Positions 30,852 through 41,152 of a DNA stretch of 46,375 nt are shown in pieces. Source of the stretch: Deltaproteobacteria bacterium (GTDB lineage: Bacteria > Myxococcota_A > UBA9160 > SMWR01); the NCBI GenBank assembly GCA_024638705.1, contig JAHEJV010000004.1, positions 1 through 46,375 on the forward strand, in the 5' to 3' direction. The notes beneath the pieces are model-generated. The model saw only the letters and a list, made by a program, of their open reading frames with translations, searched no databases and was not told the origin of the DNA. The position numbers and the translations under genes were made by a program. Numbering within the stretch: position 1 is the first letter of the stretch; the number at the start of each line of letters is the position of its first letter.

Positions 30852-32615
30852 TTAGATCTGGGCGACCGCGCCCTGTTCTTCGGTGGCGCGCAGCACCTCG
30901 GCGACTGATGTCTTCCCGGCGAGCACCTTGCGCGCTCCGTCGGAGCGCAGCGGGTGCATGCCTGCGCGGATGGCCGCGCTCTTGATCGTCTTCGAGTCGA
31001 TGTTCTGGCTGACCAGCGAGCGCACGTCGTCGTCGATCTGCATCAGCTCGAAGATGCCGAGCCGACCGCGATAGCCGGCGTAGTTGCAGCCCGCGCAACC
31101 CTCGGGCCGGTAGAGGCGCACCGGGCGACCCGGTGCACGGATGCCGAGCTCGGCGAGCTCTTCGTCGGTGGCCTCGTACGGCGTCTTGCAATCGGGGCAG
31201 AGCACGCGCACGAGGCGCTGAGCGAGCACCGCGACCAACGACGAGCCGACCAGGAAGGGCTCGACGCCCATGTCGACCAGACGCGTGATCGCGCTCGGCG
31301 CGTCGTTGGTGTGGAGCGTCGAGAACACGAGGTGGCCGGTGAGCGATGCCTGAATCGCGATCTCGGCGGTCTCGAGGTCGCGGATCTCGCCCACGAGGAT
31401 CACGTTCGGGTCCTGGCGCAGGATCGACCGCAGCCCGCTCGCGAAGGTGAGGCCTACTTTCGAATTGACCTCGATCTGGCCGATGCCGGCGAGCTGGATC
31501 TCGACCGGGTCCTCGATCGTGATGATGTTCTTGTCCGTGGCATTGATGCGAGACAGCGCGCCGTAGAGCGTCGTCGTCTTGCCGGAGCCGGTCGGTCCGG
31601 TGACGAGCACGATGCCGTTGGGCCGCGTGATCAGCTTCTGCATCGTTGCGAGCTGCTGTTCGTCGAAGCCGAGCGTGGTGAGGTCGAGGAGTTCCTGCGT
31701 GCGCGGCAGCAGGCGCATCACGACGCGCTCGCCGTAGGCGACGGGCAGGGTGGACAGACGCACGTCGTAGTCGCGGCCGGCGATCTTCAGGCGGATGCGA
31801 CCATCCTGGGGCAGCCGCTTCTCGGCGATGTTCAGGTGCCCCATGATCTTGATGCGTGAGACGATGCTCGCCTGGAGGGCCTTCGGCAGCGGCTTGATCG
31901 GCTCGTAGAGCACGTTGTCGATGCGGAAGCGCACGCGCAGCTCGTTCTCGAACGGCTCGAGGTGGAGGTCGCTGGCGCGCTCCTTCACCGCGTTGTGCAG
32001 GAGCGAGTTGACGAGCTTGATGATCGGGGCGTCGTCCTCGCCCGACTCGAGCAGGTCCTGCGGCTCGGAGCTGATCTCGCTCGCGAGCATCGAGAGGTCT
32101 TCGGCGGCGTCCTCGGCGAGGGCGTCGGTGGAGCCCGGGCCGCGGTCGTAGGCCTCGTTGATCGCGCCGAGGATCGTGCGCTGGGTGGCGAGCTCGATCA
32201 CGATGTCCGCGCCGTCGAAGAGCAGGCGCAGGTCGTCGAGCGGGCCCGTGTCGAGCGGATCGGTGACGGCGACGCGGATGGCGCCGCCGGCTTCCCGTGA
32301 CAGCGGCAGGACGCCGTGGTCCTTTGCGAAGGCGATCGGCAGCTGTTCGATCAGGCTCTCATCGACGTCGCCGTGGTGGATCTGGGCGCGGACGGGGAGG
32401 CCGAGCTGCTCGGAGAGCGCGCCGAGCAGCTGGTCGGCGGAAACGAAGCCGCGCGAGACGAGAGCGTCGGACAGGCGTCCGCCGGACTCGCGGTGGGCCT
32501 CGTGGGCGATCTCGAGCTGCTCCTCGGTGAGCGACGTGGTCCGCAGCAGGATCTCGCCGAGGTCCCGCGGTGCGGGCGGCCGATGGGCTGCGACCGGATC
32601 GACGTGTGTGCTCAT
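30852..32615 (-). CDS. gspE: Type II secretion system ATPase GspE
   Basis: Cytoplasmic hexameric ATPase of 587 aa powering pseudopilus assembly. The N-terminal MshEN-like domain spans about residues 15-150. The catalytic domain has Walker A GPTGSGKTTTL (340-350), the Asp box around IEDPVEIQL, Walker B VILVGEIRD (405-413) and the His-box region STLHTNDAPSA. The C-terminal zinc module has CPDC (473-476) and CAGC (507-510). The ATG at 32615 has GGGGGAA upstream. The frame is open to 32660, but that would add a non-family leader overlapping the end of gspD (32644). Confidence 0.96.
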   Translation of the reverse strand: MSTHVDPVAAHRPPAPRDLGEILLRTTSLTEEQLEIAHEAHRESGGRLSDALVSRGFVSADQLLGALSEQLGLPVRAQIHHGDVDESLIEQLPIAFAKDHGVLPLSREAGGAIRVAVTDPLDTGPLDDLRLLFDGADIVIELATQRTILGAINEAYDRGPGSTDALAEDAAEDLSMLASEISSEPQDLLESGEDDAPIIKLVNSLLHNAVKERASDLHLEPFENELRVRFRIDNVLYEPIKPLPKALQASIVSRIKIMGHLNIAEKRLPQDGRIRLKIAGRDYDVRLSTLPVAYGERVVMRLLPRTQELLDLTTLGFDEQQLATMQKLITRPNGIVLVTGPTGSGKTTTLYGALSRINATDKNIITIEDPVEIQLAGIGQIEVNSKVGLTFASGLRSILRQDPNVILVGEIRDLETAEIAIQASLTGHLVFSTLHTNDAPSAITRLVDMGVEPFLVGSSLVAVLAQRLVRVLCPDCKTPYEATDEELAELGIRAPGRPVRLYRPEGCAGCNYAGYRGRLGIFELMQIDDDVRSLVSQNIDSKTIKSAAIRAGMHPLRSDGARKVLAGKTSVAEVLRATEEQGAVAQI

Positions 32616-32643
32616 GTGTTCCCCCCGTTTCCCGACGCCGCGA

Positions 32644-35139
32644 TCACTCGCTTTCCTCACCTTCGAGGACCAGGATCGACGGCGCCAGGCCGTGCGAACG
32701 CTGCACCGCCTCGCCGACGGCGTTCGCGTGGTCGAGGGTTTCGTAGGGCCCGAGATGGATCTCGTAGATCACGCTGTCGCCGACCCGGGCGGAGACGAGC
32801 GTGCCGTCGTGGCCGGAGTCGATCAGGTCGGTCAGCAGGCTCGCGGCCGCGTCGGGGTCGCCGAGGATCGCGGCCTGGAGGACGTAGCGATCGGCGGCGG
32901 CCCTGGCGCCGGCCTCGGCGGCGCGCTGGGCTTCGGTGATCGCGCGGATCTCGCTCATCCGCTCGTTCGGATAGCGCGCACGATGGGCGGCGACACGCTC
33001 GCGGATCGGCTTGCCGTGGTGTTCTGGCGTGTAGGGCAGGCCCTGTTCCTCGGCGAGGGCGAGACGCTGGGCCTCGACCTCGAGATCGCGCTCGGAGAGC
33101 TCGAGCGCGCGACCCGAACGCTCGCGGAACTCCTCGCGGCGGCGGATCGTATCGCCCTCGAGGTCGATCGGCGTGCGCACGATGCGCGGCGTCAGGAACA
33201 CCAGCAGGTTGGTCTTGCGCGTGCTCGTCGACGTCGACTTGAAGAGCCAGCCGAAGAACGGGATGTCGCCGAGCCACGGGACCTTCGTCTCGCTATCGGT
33301 TACCTGGTCCGATAGCAGGCCGCCGATGACGACCGTCTCGCCGTCCTGCACGACGACCGTGTTCTCGACGCGGCGGTTCGAGAGCGCGACGCCGACGTCC
33401 TCCTGGTTGCCGACGCCTTCCTGGAGGCTGCTGTTGATCGCGGTGATCTCCTGGAAGATCTCGAGGCGCAGGCTGTTGCCCTCGGTGATCTGCGGGGTCA
33501 CGCGCAACGTCACGCCGATGTCCTGGCGTTCGACGTTCACCGACGACGAGAGCCCGGTCTCCTGGCCCGCCGCCGATTCGACACGGCTGCTGATGATCGG
33601 GATGTTGTCGCCGACGCGGATCTCGGCCTCTTCGTTGTCGCTGGTGAGGATGTGCGGCGCCGACACGATGTTGATGTCGCCGTTGCTCGCCGACAGGTCG
33701 ATGATCGAGTTGATGATCGAGCCGCTGCCGACGCGGTTGCCCGATGCGTCGAGGTCGCGCGTGTCGCGGAACACCTGACCGAGGAGCGGCACCGACGCGC
33801 TCGTCAGGGGCACACCCGTCGCCGCCGTGGCCGCCGAGGTGGCGGACGCGACGAGCAGGTTCGTGTCGCCGTTGATCGCGCCGAGCAGGCCCGTGATCCC
33901 GATGTTCTCGGCGTCGTTGACCGTGAGCTCCATGATCAGCGCTTCGACGGACACCTGCGGGCGCTCGACGTCGAGCTTCTCGATCACCTGCGCGAGGGTG
34001 TTGAAGCCCTCCTGGCTCGCCTGGATGATCAGCGAGTTCGTCGCCGGGTCGGCGCTGACGCTGATGCCGCCCGCCAGTCCGGTGACGGCGCTGCGGATCG
34101 CCGGCGTCGCCTGGGCGGCCGCGGCGCCGCCTGCCGCCGTGGTCACCGACGAGCTCCGCCCGCCTCCGATCAGGCCCGACAGCGTGTCGGCGAGCTCTTC
34201 GGCATTCGCGTTGTTCAGGTAGTAGACGTGGATGCGGCCGCCGCCCTGGACGGGGATGTCGAGCTTCGCGACGAGCCGGCGCACTTCTCCGAGCTGGGCG
34301 CGCGGAGCGAGCACCAGCAACGAGTTGGTGCGCTCGTCGGTGAGGATGCGGACGGGCGGCTTGTTCGCAGCCGCCGGGGTTTCCGTGTTGGCCCCGGAGC
34401 GCCGCCGCGTCGAGCGCCGCGTCGTGCGCGTCGTCTCGGTCACCTGTGCGCCGTAGATCTCCGACACCTGCTCCGCGAGCGTAGTGGCGTCGGCGTACTC
34501 GATGTTGATGACGGCGAGCTCTTCCTTGTAGGTCTCGACGTCGATCGACTCGAGGATCGCGATCAACCGACGGATGTTCGAGGCGGACTCGGTGAGGATG
34601 ACCGTGTTGGTCGGGGCGTAGGCCGCCATCGCCGCGTCCTTCGAAACCAGCGGCTTGAGCGTGTTGACGATCGAGTCGGCGTCGATGTAGTTGAGCGGAA
34701 TCAGGCGGGTGACGAAGCGGTCGCGATTCGGCGGACGGCGTGAGCTGATCACCGTCTCGATGCTCGACTCCTTCGCCTCGCGCACCGGCACCACCTTGAT
34801 GGCGCCGCCCGGAGTCGTGACCGTCGTGAAGCCCTTCACCTGGAGCACCGACTCGAACACGGCGTAGGCCTGTTCGATCGGGATCGGTTCGGGGGAGACG
34901 ATCGTCACGCGGCCTCGCACGCGGTCGTCGTAGATGAAGTTCCGGTTCGTGGCGCGCGCGATCGTCTCGATCACCTGGGCGAGCTCGGCGTCCTGGAAAT
35001 CGAGCGTGACCATCGTCGTTTCGTCGTAGTCCGCCTGCTGTGCGGCGGCGGGGACGGCGAGTCCGACAGCGAACGCGAGGACCGCGGCGAACGCGAGTGT
35101 GCGCGGCGCCCGGAGGTGCGAGATGGAAGTGGTGATCAC
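32644..35139 (-). CDS. gspD: Type II secretion system secretin GspD with C-terminal SPOR-like domain
   Basis: Outer-membrane secretin of 831 aa. A signal peptide ends near AAAQQ (about residue 34). The N0 domain follows (42-115, TLDFQDAELAQVIETIARATNR), then N1 (about 140-200), N2 (205-300, with an Arg/Thr-rich loop) and N3 (303-390). The secretin core is about 395-655, with VPWLGDIPFFGWLF and VFLTPRIVRTP near its end. Beyond the core there is no ordinary short S-domain. A charged helical linker (660-745) leads to about 80 residues (749-828: DRYVLQAAILGDPDAAASLL ... YEIHLGPYETLDHANAVGEA) that read as a SPOR peptidoglycan-binding fold. The GTG start lies 18 bases after gspC. No pilotin gene is visible. 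Confidence 0.93.
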   Translation of the reverse strand: MITTSISHLRAPRTLAFAAVLAFAVGLAVPAAAQQADYDETTMVTLDFQDAELAQVIETIARATNRNFIYDDRVRGRVTIVSPEPIPIEQAYAVFESVLQVKGFTTVTTPGGAIKVVPVREAKESSIETVISSRRPPNRDRFVTRLIPLNYIDADSIVNTLKPLVSKDAAMAAYAPTNTVILTESASNIRRLIAILESIDVETYKEELAVINIEYADATTLAEQVSEIYGAQVTETTRTTRRSTRRRSGANTETPAAANKPPVRILTDERTNSLLVLAPRAQLGEVRRLVAKLDIPVQGGGRIHVYYLNNANAEELADTLSGLIGGGRSSSVTTAAGGAAAAQATPAIRSAVTGLAGGISVSADPATNSLIIQASQEGFNTLAQVIEKLDVERPQVSVEALIMELTVNDAENIGITGLLGAINGDTNLLVASATSAATAATGVPLTSASVPLLGQVFRDTRDLDASGNRVGSGSIINSIIDLSASNGDINIVSAPHILTSDNEEAEIRVGDNIPIISSRVESAAGQETGLSSSVNVERQDIGVTLRVTPQITEGNSLRLEIFQEITAINSSLQEGVGNQEDVGVALSNRRVENTVVVQDGETVVIGGLLSDQVTDSETKVPWLGDIPFFGWLFKSTSTSTRKTNLLVFLTPRIVRTPIDLEGDTIRRREEFRERSGRALELSERDLEVEAQRLALAEEQGLPYTPEHHGKPIRERVAAHRARYPNERMSEIRAITEAQRAAEAGARAAADRYVLQAAILGDPDAAASLLTDLIDSGHDGTLVSARVGDSVIYEIHLGPYETLDHANAVGEAVQRSHGLAPSILVLEGEESE

Positions 35140-35145
35140 GTTCGG

Positions 35146-35167
35146 GTCAGTCCCTCGTCAGTCCCTC
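35146..35167. repeat. 11-bp tandem duplication at the gspC/gspD junction
   Basis: GTCAGTCCCTC (minus strand GAGGGACTGAC) occurs twice head to tail. One copy holds the last codon and stop of gspC. The second lies in the 18-base gap before the gspD GTG and carries a GAGGGA that may help ribosome binding, though spacing is long. Confidence 0.7.
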
Positions 35168-36054
35168 GGTACGAAGGTGCGTTGGGTTTGCGCGCCACTG
35201 GCGTCCAGGATCGTGAGGTCGAACTGATCGGCTTCGGCGAACTCCTGGAAGATCTTCACGCTCTGGTCGGGCGAGTCGATCGAGATCCCGTTGAACTCGG
35301 TGATCACGTCGCCGTCGTTCAGCCCGATTTCCTCGAAGAGGCTGCCGGACTTGATGGAGTTCACCTGCAAGCCGACCATTTCGCCGCCTTCGAACTTCGG
35401 CAGCACGCGCGCCTGCGACAGCAGGTTGCTCGGATTGCGCAGCGTGTCCTCGAGATCGCGCCGCGACACGTCGAAGGCGCCGCTCTCGTTGCGCGACACG
35501 CGGGGGGTCCGATCGCGCGACGCGCGCTGCCTCGGAGTCCGCGCCTTGCGGCGGACCGAGGGCTTGCTCGACGAGCCTTCCTCGTCGAGGGTCAGTTCGC
35601 GCGGCGCGCCGTTCTCGGTGAGCACGACGCGGCGTCGCTCGATGCGCGTGACGAGCGCCTTCCCCTTGATCTGGTCGCCGACCGCGACGACGAGCGTCTC
35701 GTTCTTCTCGCGATCCTGGAGCGTCGCGCGGGAGCGGTCGGGATCGGACGCGGCGAAGGTGCCGAGCAGCTTCACCGGGAGCTTCGACTTCTCGAGGTCT
35801 TCCTCTTCCTGCGTGGCTTCGGCGACGGCCGTCGCGCTTCTCGTGCTCGAGTTGAAGAGGTTGCGCTGGAGGATGACCTGGCGCTCGGACCAGGTGCGCT
35901 GCCGCGTCGGCGGGGCCGTCGTCACGACGGCGGTCGCCGCCGGCGACGGAGCCAACACCGTTGCGGCGATCACCTCGTTGACCGTGTCGGCCGCGAGGAA
36001 ACAGCCCAGCGCGAACAAGAGCACGTTCGCGGTCCAGGTCATCACAGAACCCAT
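35158..36054 (-). CDS. gspC: Type II secretion system protein GspC with PDZ domain
   Basis: Inner-membrane protein of 298 aa that contacts the secretin N0 domain. It has a short N-terminus, a membrane helix (NVLLFALGCFLAADTVNEVIAATV) and the HR domain (about 60-150, with ILQRNLFNSS, KLLGTFAASDPDRSRATLQD and VVAVGDQIKGKALVTRIERRRVVL). A Lys/Arg-rich linker (SSSKPSVRRKARTPRQRASRD) leads to a PDZ domain (about 215-295, GLQVNSIKSGSLFEEIGLNDGDVITEFNGISI). All expected GspC parts are present. First gene of the T2SS directon, about 70 bases downstream of the predicted promoter at 36132-36161. ATG at 36054, with GTG/ATG alternatives four codons later. Confidence 0.94.
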   Translation of the reverse strand: MGSVMTWTANVLLFALGCFLAADTVNEVIAATVLAPSPAATAVVTTAPPTRQRTWSERQVILQRNLFNSSTRSATAVAEATQEEEDLEKSKLPVKLLGTFAASDPDRSRATLQDREKNETLVVAVGDQIKGKALVTRIERRRVVLTENGAPRELTLDEEGSSSKPSVRRKARTPRQRASRDRTPRVSRNESGAFDVSRRDLEDTLRNPSNLLSQARVLPKFEGGEMVGLQVNSIKSGSLFEEIGLNDGDVITEFNGISIDSPDQSVKIFQEFAEADQFDLTILDASGAQTQRTFVPRD

Positions 36055-36131
36055 ACTCGTGGCTCGTTCGCTCCCGTGCAGGAACAGCCAAGGCGATGCT
36101 GCCGCGCACCAGGGCCGGCCAGGATTCGGCC

Positions 36132-36161
36132 AGTATACCCAGGCGTTCCTGCGTTGCTCAA
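36132..36161 (-). promoter_or_regulatory. Sigma70-type promoter of the T2SS operon
   Basis: On the minus strand, TTGAGC (36161-36156) and TATACT (36137-36132) are separated by 18 bases, and the -10 is preceded by TGGG resembling an extended -10. It points at gspC, with a predicted start about 70 bases upstream of the ATG. Best promoter match in the window. Confidence 0.55.
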
Positions 36162-36270
36162 GAGATTCCCCGTGAATACAAGGAGTTAGGACACCGATCC
36201 CCGTATCGGCTGCACGCTCCCGCGCCCTTACTGACCCAGATCACCGAATCGGCGTTCCGCGATCCACGAC

Positions 36271-36286
36271 ATTTCCCCTGGGAAAT
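36271..36286. promoter_or_regulatory. Perfect palindrome upstream of dnaK (possible operator)
   Basis: ATTTCCC-CT-GGGAAAT has perfect 7-bp arms and ends 12 bases before the TTGACA hexemer-like -35 of dnaK. Position and symmetry suit a repressor or activator site. It does not resemble CIRCE (TTAGCACTC arms). Confidence 0.45.
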
Positions 36287-36298
36287 CGGCGCAGGCGG

Positions 36299-36335
36299 TT
36301 GACAGGGAGGGCCTCCGGCCGAGGTTTGGCCCCAT
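36299..36335 (+). promoter_or_regulatory. Possible dnaK promoter elements
   Basis: A perfect TTGACA (36299-36304) has no good -10 at 16-18 bases. CCCCAT, the heat-shock sigma -10 core, lies at 36330-36335 but 25 bases away, which is too far to pair normally with it. One of the two hexamers probably belongs to the real promoter; which one is unresolved. Confidence 0.3.
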
Positions 36336-36338
36336 CGC

Positions 36339-36363
36339 GTCGCCAGCGACGGAGCGTGGCGAC
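36339..36363 (+). repeat. Leader hairpin upstream of dnaK ribosome-binding site
   Basis: GTCGCCA (36339-36345) pairs with TGGCGAC (36357-36363) across an 11-base loop, ending just before AGGAGAGG. The ribosome site itself is not inside the stem, so a classical thermosensor is not supported. Confidence 0.35.
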
Positions 36364-36378
36364 CCAGGAGAGGATTTC

Positions 36379-38289
<1,911 letters not shown>

Positions 38290-38311
38290 GGCGCAGGACG
38301 GCGGGGGGACG

Positions 38312-38719
38312 GTGAGCGTCCGGAGCCCGAAACGGGGCGACCCGAGCCCGAGCGGACGGCACTTCGGCGAGTTCTCCGAGCGACTCCTCGGCGACCACTG
38401 GCAGCCGGACGTCGACGTCTTCGAGACCGCGGAGGCGTTCGTCGTCCGCGCCGAGCTGGCAGGCGTCCGTCGCGGTGAGCTGCGCGTCACGGTCGACGGC
38501 GACCGGCTGCGGATCCGCGGCATGCGCGACGGCGAGGGCCAGCGCGCGGTCCGCCTCCACCAGATGGAGATCGCGACGGGTCCTTTCGAGCGCAGTCTGC
38601 GCATCCCCGAGGACGTCGACCGCGACCGCGTCACCGCGCATCTCGAGGACGGCCTCCTCACCGTCACGCTCGCAAAACGCTCGACGGGACACCGCAGCGT
38701 CCCCGTCGAGCGGCAGTAA
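38312..38719 (+). CDS. Small heat-shock protein (Hsp20 / alpha-crystallin family)
   Basis: ATP-independent holdase of 135 aa. The alpha-crystallin domain runs from about residue 30 to 122: WQPDVDVFETAEAFVVRAELAGV, LRVTVDGDRLRIRGMR, GPFERSLRIPEDVDRDRVTAHLEDGLLTVTLAK. The C-terminal VPV fits the IxI-type anchor motif. I chose the GTG at 38312 preceded by GGGGGGAC, 22 bases after dnaK. An ATG further upstream (38207) would lie inside dnaK and give an unrelated leader. It should be co-expressed with dnaK. Confidence 0.9.
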   Translation: MSVRSPKRGDPSPSGRHFGEFSERLLGDHWQPDVDVFETAEAFVVRAELAGVRRGELRVTVDGDRLRIRGMRDGEGQRAVRLHQMEIATGPFERSLRIPEDVDRDRVTAHLEDGLLTVTLAKRSTGHRSVPVERQ

Positions 38720-38731
38720 GGAAAGAGCGCC

Positions 38732-41152
38732 TTGAGCGACGAAGAACGAGACCAGACCCGCGAGACCAGCGGGGGCGGCGGCACCGAGATCGCGGTGGAG
38801 AGCGGTGGCGGAGAAGAGAGCTCCGTCGTCGAGCTCCCCGGCGTGCTGCCGATCCTCCCGCTCAAGAACACGGTGCTCTTCCCGCATCTGCTGTCGCCGC
38901 TGCTCGTGAACACCGACCGCTCGCGGAAGTTGATCGACGAGGTGTTGCGCAGCCCCGACCGCCTGCTCTTGAGCGTGGCCGTGCGCGGTCCCGTCGAAGC
39001 GAGCCCCGGGCCCGACGACGTCTACCGGGTCGGCACGGTGATGCGCATCGCGAAGATGCTGAAGTTCCCGGACGACTCGTATCGCCTGCTGGTGCAGGGC
39101 GTCGCCCGCGCGCGGGTGGAGACCGTCGTCGGCGAGGATCCGTTCATGACCGGGCGCGTGTCGCGTCTCGACGACGCGGGCGATCTCGACTCCGTCGAGC
39201 TGACCGCGATGGCGCGCAATCTCGCCCAGGAGTTCATCGCCCTCGTCGGCGCGAGCCCGCGTCTCTCCGACGAGCTCCAGGTGCTCGCCCAGGGCGTCGA
39301 CGATCCCTCGAAGCTCGCCGACCTCGTCGCATCGCATCTCGACGTCGACGTGTCCGGGAAGCAGGAGCTGCTCGAGGAGGTCGACGTGCGTCAGCGCCTC
39401 GAGCGGGTGCTCGCCGAGGTGTCGCGCGAGAAGGACGCCCACAAGGTCGAGAGCGAGATCCGCGAGAAGGTGCAGACCGACATCGGCCGCACCCAGCGCG
39501 ACTACATGCTGCGCCAGCAGCTCGAAGCGATCCGTCAGGAGCTCGGCGAGCGCGAGGACTCGGAGACGGAGATCGAGCGCCTGCGGGAGAAGATCGAGTC
39601 GGCCGGCATGCCGGAAGAGGCGCACGATCAGGCGAAGCGCGAGCTCGACCGGCTTGCCCAGATGCCCGCCGCGGCCGCCGAGCATGGAGTGATCCGCACC
39701 TACATCGAGTGGATGGTCGACCTTCCGTGGCAGAAGTCGAGCGAGGACCGCCTCGATCCCGAGGAGGCGCGACGCATCCTCGACGAGGACCACTACGGCC
39801 TCGAGAAGGTGAAGGACCGCATCGTCGAGTACATCGCCGTGCTCTCGCTGAAGCGCGATCTGCGCGGCCCGATCCTGTGTTTCGTCGGGCCTCCCGGCAC
39901 GGGGAAGACGTCGCTCGGCCGCTCGATCGCGCGCGCCCTGGGGCGCGAATTCGAGCGCGTCTCGCTAGGCGGCGTGCGCGACGAGGCGGAGATCCGCGGA
40001 CATCGCCGCACCTACGTCGGCGCGCTCCCGGGACGCATCATCCAGAATCTCCGCCGCGCCGGGACGCGCAACCCGGTGTTCGTACTCGACGAGGTCGACA
40101 AGGTCGGCACCGACTACCGCGGCGACCCGTCGTCGGCGCTGCTCGAAGTGCTCGACCCGGAACAGAACGGCACGTTCAGCGATCACTATCTCGAAGTGCC
40201 CTTCGATCTCTCGAACATCCTGTTCATCGCCACCGCGAACCTGATGGATCCGGTGCCGCCGGCGCTGCGCGACCGCATGGAGGTGATCGAGCTGCCCGGC
40301 TACACCGCCGAGGAGAAGCTCGAGATCGCCAAGCGCTTCCTGGTGCCGCGGCAGCTCGCGGCGAACGGCGTCGCCGACGCTGGCGTCGATCTCCCCGACG
40401 ACACGCTGCGTCGGGTCATCGCGAGCTACACGCGCGAGGCGGGCGTCCGGAACCTCGAGCGCGAGATCGGCGCGATCGCACGCAAGCTGGCCCGCCGCAT
40501 CGCCGAGGGCGAAGACGGGAAATCGCTACGCGTGGCGCCCGACGACCTCGCCGAGCTGCTCGGGCCGGTGAAGTACGAGCCCGAGGTGGCCGAGCGCGCT
40601 GGAATCCCCGGCGTGGCGGTGGGCCTCGCCTGGACCCCGGCCGGCGGCGACATCCTCTTCGTCGAGTCCACGCGGATGCCGGGGAAGGGCGAGCTGAAGC
40701 TCACCGGCTCGCTCGGCGACGTGATGCGCGAATCGGCGGAAGCGGCTCGCTCCTGGCTGCGCGGGCGCGCCGAGGACTACGGCCTCGACCCCGACGCGTT
40801 CCGGAACTCCGACATCCATCTACACGTTCCCGCCGGCGCCGTCCCGAAGGACGGCCCCTCGGCGGGGATCGCGATGGTGACGTCGCTCGCTTCGCTGATG
40901 ACCGGGCGGTCCGGCCATCCCGACGTCGCGATGACCGGGGAGATCACGTTGCGCGGACGCGTGCTACCGGTCGGGGGCATCAAGGAAAAGGTGTTGGCCG
41001 CGAAGCGCGCGGGAGTCGCCCGCGTGGTGCTGCCCGAGCGCAATCGCAAGGATGTCGAAGAAGTCGAGGTGGAGCTCCTCGAGGGGCTCGACCTGCAATA
41101 CGTGGGAACCATCGATGAAGCTCTGGAGCACACCCTGCAGCCTGCCCATTGA
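38732..41152 (+). CDS. lon: ATP-dependent protease LonA
   Basis: Cytosolic AAA+ serine protease of 806 aa, standard LonA length. The N-terminal LAN domain starts at [22 protein letters not shown] and is followed by a long coiled helix region. The ATPase has Walker [12 protein letters not shown] (about residue 388-398), Walker [11 protein letters not shown] and [21 protein letters not shown]. The protease domain has [11 protein letters not shown] with catalytic Ser at about 710 and [14 protein letters not shown] carrying the catalytic Lys. The start is TTG at 38732 with AAGGAAAG 7 bases upstream, 12 bases after hsp20. The N-terminal 25 residues are Gly/Glu-rich and not conserved. The dnaK-hsp20-lon order suggests a shared stress promoter. 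Confidence 0.97.
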   Translation: MSDEERDQTRETSGGGGTEIAVESGGGEESSVVELPGVLPILPLKNTVLFPHLLSPLLVNTDRSRKLIDEVLRSPDRLLLSVAVRGPVEASPGPDDVYRVGTVMRIAKMLKFPDDSYRLLVQGVARARVETVVGEDPFMTGRVSRLDDAGDLDSVELTAMARNLAQEFIALVGASPRLSDELQVLAQGVDDPSKLADLVASHLDVDVSGKQELLEEVDVRQRLERVLAEVSREKDAHKVESEIREKVQTDIGRTQRDYMLRQQLEAIRQELGEREDSETEIERLREKIESAGMPEEAHDQAKRELDRLAQMPAAAAEHGVIRTYIEWMVDLPWQKSSEDRLDPEEARRILDEDHYGLEKVKDRIVEYIAVLSLKRDLRGPILCFVGPPGTGKTSLGRSIARALGREFERVSLGGVRDEAEIRGHRRTYVGALPGRIIQNLRRAGTRNPVFVLDEVDKVGTDYRGDPSSALLEVLDPEQNGTFSDHYLEVPFDLSNILFIATANLMDPVPPALRDRMEVIELPGYTAEEKLEIAKRFLVPRQLAANGVADAGVDLPDDTLRRVIASYTREAGVRNLEREIGAIARKLARRIAEGEDGKSLRVAPDDLAELLGPVKYEPEVAERAGIPGVAVGLAWTPAGGDILFVESTRMPGKGELKLTGSLGDVMRESAEAARSWLRGRAEDYGLDPDAFRNSDIHLHVPAGAVPKDGPSAGIAMVTSLASLMTGRSGHPDVAMTGEITLRGRVLPVGGIKEKVLAAKRAGVARVVLPERNRKDVEEVEVELLEGLDLQYVGTIDEALEHTLQPAH

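Larger units (their letters stand above)
36055..36378. other. Divergent intergenic region between gspC and dnaK
   Basis: These 324 bases contain the gspC promoter at 36132-36161 (minus strand). On the dnaK side they hold a 16-bp palindrome at 36271-36286, a TTGACA -35-like hexamer at 36299-36304, CCCCAT at 36330-36335 and a leader hairpin at 36339-36363. I see no CIRCE element and no gene in the gap. Confidence 0.6.

Noticed and set aside
36299-36335. A standard sigma32 promoter formed by TTGACA and CCCCAT
   Set aside because: Spacing of 25 bases is too long for a normal heat-shock promoter; listed only as separate elements at low confidence.
36055-36378. CIRCE/HrcA operator upstream of dnaK
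   Set aside because: No TTAGCACTC / GAGTGCTAA arms on either strand.
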